DNA from: Simkania sp.
GTDB taxonomy: Bacteria; Chlamydiota; Chlamydiia; Chlamydiales; Rhabdochlamydiaceae
Assembly: GCA_018333475.1 (NCBI GenBank)
Contig: JAGXTH010000087.1
Span: 1-32,692 of the forward strand
Length of the DNA stretch: 32,692 nucleotides
Reading direction: 5' to 3'
Each line of letters begins with the position of its first letter. Position 1 is the first letter of the stretch. This document shows positions 32,633 through 32,692 of the stretch, piece by piece. Made by a program: the position numbers and the translations under genes. The notes below the pieces were generated by a model that saw nothing but the letters and a program-made list of their open reading frames with translations, did not search any database and was not told the origin of the DNA.

Positions 32633-32692
32633 TACCAAACGCAATAAATAATTTCATATTTGAGCTGCGTGAAAGCTGTCGACAAATTGACG
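32633..32692. repeat. Miniature inverted-repeat element A, copy 3 (cut by window end)
   Basis: From TACCAAACGC at 32633 to the window end it matches the reverse complement of 7783-7842 without a difference. Its last 14 bases equal the first 14 of the window (TCGACAAATTGACG). The preceding 216 bp (32417-32632) hold no recognisable gene, only a small GTGCCA/TGGCAC hairpin near 32434. Confidence 0.85.

Noticed and set aside
1-32692. Circular plasmid suggested by identical ends
   Set aside because: The overlap is only 14 bp within a repeat, and the genes are chromosomal housekeeping genes.
1-32692. CRISPR array, prophage or defence island
   Set aside because: No regularly spaced direct repeats and no phage or nuclease genes seen; the repeats are inverted-arm miniature elements.

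Overview
The window looks like chromosomal DNA of an environmental, Waddlia/Parachlamydia-like member of the Chlamydiales. The lineage call rests on protein content and gene order. The run exbB-exbD-(tolA-like)-tolB-pal-LysM lipoprotein, the neighbouring tatD-sdhC-sdhA-sdhB, the large TPR/vWA gene pair and the dnaB-mnmG-lplA order all resemble blocks I remember from Chlamydia trachomatis (about CT589-CT601 and CT497-CT499). Genus level cannot be fixed from sequence alone. Features unlike Chlamydia itself are a glutamate racemase, a canonical OmpR-type regulator, and many short non-coding mobile repeats.

Layout. Positions 1-314 hold part of a miniature inverted-repeat element (family A) with a second element (family B) inserted in it. 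From 320 to 5416 on the minus strand are rsmD, a vWA protein and a large secreted TPR protein. A DMT-type transporter (5517-6443, plus) and a membrane TPR protein (minus) converge at about 6450. The gap 7489-7975 holds an intact 163-bp family A element lying inside a larger palindromic repeat (family C). From 16007 down to 8488 runs a long minus-strand envelope cluster: exbB, exbD, a TonB/TolA-like protein, tolB, pal, a LysM lipoprotein, murI, an OmpR-family regulator and an MFS exporter. A glycine-zipper lipoprotein follows. From 16088 to 23362 on the plus strand are a predicted membrane sulfatase/LtaS-type enzyme fused to leucine-rich repeats, tatD, and sdhCAB (succinate dehydrogenase). Then comes a 390-bp structured non-coding gap. 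From 23753 to 30849 on the minus strand are lplA, a small secreted protein, a receiver/degenerate-GGDEF protein, a fourth miniature element (family D), mnmG, a 29-residue COX24/bS22-like ribosomal protein, dnaB, tRNA-Ser(GCU) and an anchored unknown protein. The right end carries an Inc-like hydrophobic protein and the start of another family A element.

How the genes fit together. ExbB/ExbD, the TolA-like protein, TolB and Pal form a proton-driven trans-envelope machine. The LysM lipoprotein and MurI add peptidoglycan binding and D-glutamate supply, so this cluster reads as an outer-membrane/peptidoglycan/division module. The sdh genes feed the respiratory chain. LplA, MnmG, RsmD, the small ribosomal protein, tRNA-Ser and DnaB are housekeeping.

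The most unusual items are the sulfatase-LRR fusion, which occupies the slot where C. trachomatis has dsbD, and the layered miniature elements. For one insertion the empty site is preserved within the same window. Both window ends fall in the same repeat family and share their terminal 14 bases, which suggests a contig broken at repeats.
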